Translations under genes and position numbers: made by a program
Notes under the pieces: model-generated
The model's database searches: none
What the model was told of the DNA's origin: nothing
What the model saw: only the letters and a program-made list of their open reading frames with translations
In this document: positions 63,282 through 64,000 of the stretch, one piece after another
How positions within the stretch are numbered: position 1 is the first letter of the stretch
Layout of the letters: each line of letters opens with the position of its first letter
IMG/VR virus record: IMGVR_UViG_3300032287_004484
Span: 1-64,000 of that record
Strand: one strand, 5' to 3'
DNA length: 64,000 nt
Source: a virus

Positions 63282-64000
63282 GGATAAGTTAAAGTTACTT
63301 TAGTTTTAGCTGAAGTTGGACCACTAGCTTCAAATAAAATGTCAGAAAAGAAATTTCCAACTCCAGAAACAGCTGTCCTATTTAGGGTTCCAGATGCACC
63401 ATTAGGTGTACCAGTAGCACCAGTTAAATCAATTCCAGGTACTGATTCTGAACCTGTTGGTGTAAACAACCAAAGACCCCCAGTTTGAGCCCTAGCAAAA
63501 GAAGTACTTCCTCCAGTTAAACCACCTTTACCAGGTCGAATATTTATAGAAGAAGATATTGATCCAGCTACATACATAGATATATGCGCTCCTCCTGTTC
63601 CGCCACCAGCACCACCATTTCCTCCGCTGCCGCCCTGTGAACCATCTGTTGGTAAATCATCGCTAGAAGGTGAATACCAAGTGTTATATCTATTACCATT
63701 ACCACCAGCTCCTCCAGAAGTACCAGCAGCACCAGATGAACCATTACTAGGTGTACCTATGCCAATATAAGATGTAGATAAAATTCCTGCAGATCCTCCA
63801 GAAGTTCCAGTAACGCCCGTAGCCGCTGGACCGCCCGGAGGTATACTTAATGGAGTAGAACCAGAACCAGGGGTTCCAGGACCACCTGCTCCACCACCTC
63901 CACCACTTATCATTATAAGATAATAAATAGATTCTGGTCTTTCATTATAACCACCACCACCTGGATTTCCATTTCCAGATGATCCACCAGAAGTAGCTGT
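63278..64000 (-). CDS. Gly-rich tail adhesin (5' end outside window)
   Basis: Open to the right edge, so at least 240 residues. SGGGGGAGGPGTPGSGSTPL and further GG/GN-rich stretches, then SSSINIRPGKGGLTGG, AQTGGLWLFTPTG, VGNFFSDILFEASGP. The C-terminal 90 residues are homologous to those of the 60571 protein. An internal ATG at 63913 exists but the frame stays open upstream with the same composition. Confidence 0.78.
   Translation of the reverse strand, partial: TATSGGSSGNGNPGGGGYNERPESIYYLIMISGGGGGAGGPGTPGSGSTPLSIPPGGPAATGVTGTSGGSAGILSTSYIGIGTPSNGSSGAAGTSGGAGGNGNRYNTWYSPSSDDLPTDGSQGGSGGNGGAGGGTGGAHISMYVAGSISSSINIRPGKGGLTGGSTSFARAQTGGLWLFTPTGSESVPGIDLTGATGTPNGASGTLNRTAVSGVGNFFSDILFEASGPTSAKTKVTLTYP

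Overview
The window is a very AT-rich, densely coding segment of a large lytic tailed-phage (Caudoviricetes-type) genome. The phage assignment rests on a replisome of phage type (fractured DNA polymerase III alpha, Toprim primase, DnaB/gp41-type helicase), phage nucleotide metabolism (dUTPase, ThyX, a ThyA-fold enzyme, two nucleotide kinases), a divergent sigma factor, a lysis cassette and Gly-rich tail adhesins. Three lipoproteins all have Asn before the lipobox Cys (FNC, VNC, NNC), as often seen in spirochaete (Leptospira-like) lipoproteins. A spirochaete host is therefore plausible but not proven.

Layout. 1-470: end of a repeat-rich ORF and a small gene. 475-6356: an array of about 25 tiny paralogous genes of two families (A, YSY repeats, about 104 aa; B, 60-90 aa ending RTKEW...PELLL), nearly all joined by ATGA stop/start overlaps. 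6395-9504: an array of a third family (C, about 100 aa), which continues at 11258-12080 and 39820-40429. 9618-11257: one leftward gene, then a noncoding stretch of about 0.9 kb built of several repeat types. 12.1-22.8 kb: single genes each with its own promoter and terminator, including a CobT-like VWA protein with a CobS/MoxR-like AAA+ ATPase, a lipoprotein, a GIY-YIG-like protein and an OlsB-like acyltransferase. 22.8-32.5 kb: about 18 single-gene cassettes in alternating orientation. They have palindromic bidirectional promoter boxes, a shared leader beginning ATGAAAAG (MKRK) and tetraloop terminators, and they encode mainly one modular protein family. 32.5-33.4 kb: noncoding, with six copies of a roughly 60-bp structured repeat. 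33.4-42.8 kb: UvsE, another array of coupled small genes, basic proteins, dUTPase and many small unknowns. 42.8-58.2 kb: replication and nucleotide metabolism, all rightward. 58.2-64.0 kb: leftward lysis genes and tail adhesins, with a prolyl-hydroxylase-like dioxygenase between the adhesins.

How the genes may work together. ThyX would supply dTMP. The ThyA-fold enzyme has Asp where thymidylate synthases have Asn (as in T4 dCMP hydroxymethylase), and with a T4 gp1-like dNMP kinase it suggests a modified cytosine in the phage DNA. The alpha subunit is encoded as two separated genes, broken just before the catalytic Asp-x-Asp, and the first piece ends in a Hint/intein-like tail. A recurring TTTTT(A/G)GGTTTAA box about 40 bp upstream of many start codons, placed with a TATAAT-like element so that ATG lies at or near the predicted +1, points to a phage-specific promoter class and many leaderless mRNAs.
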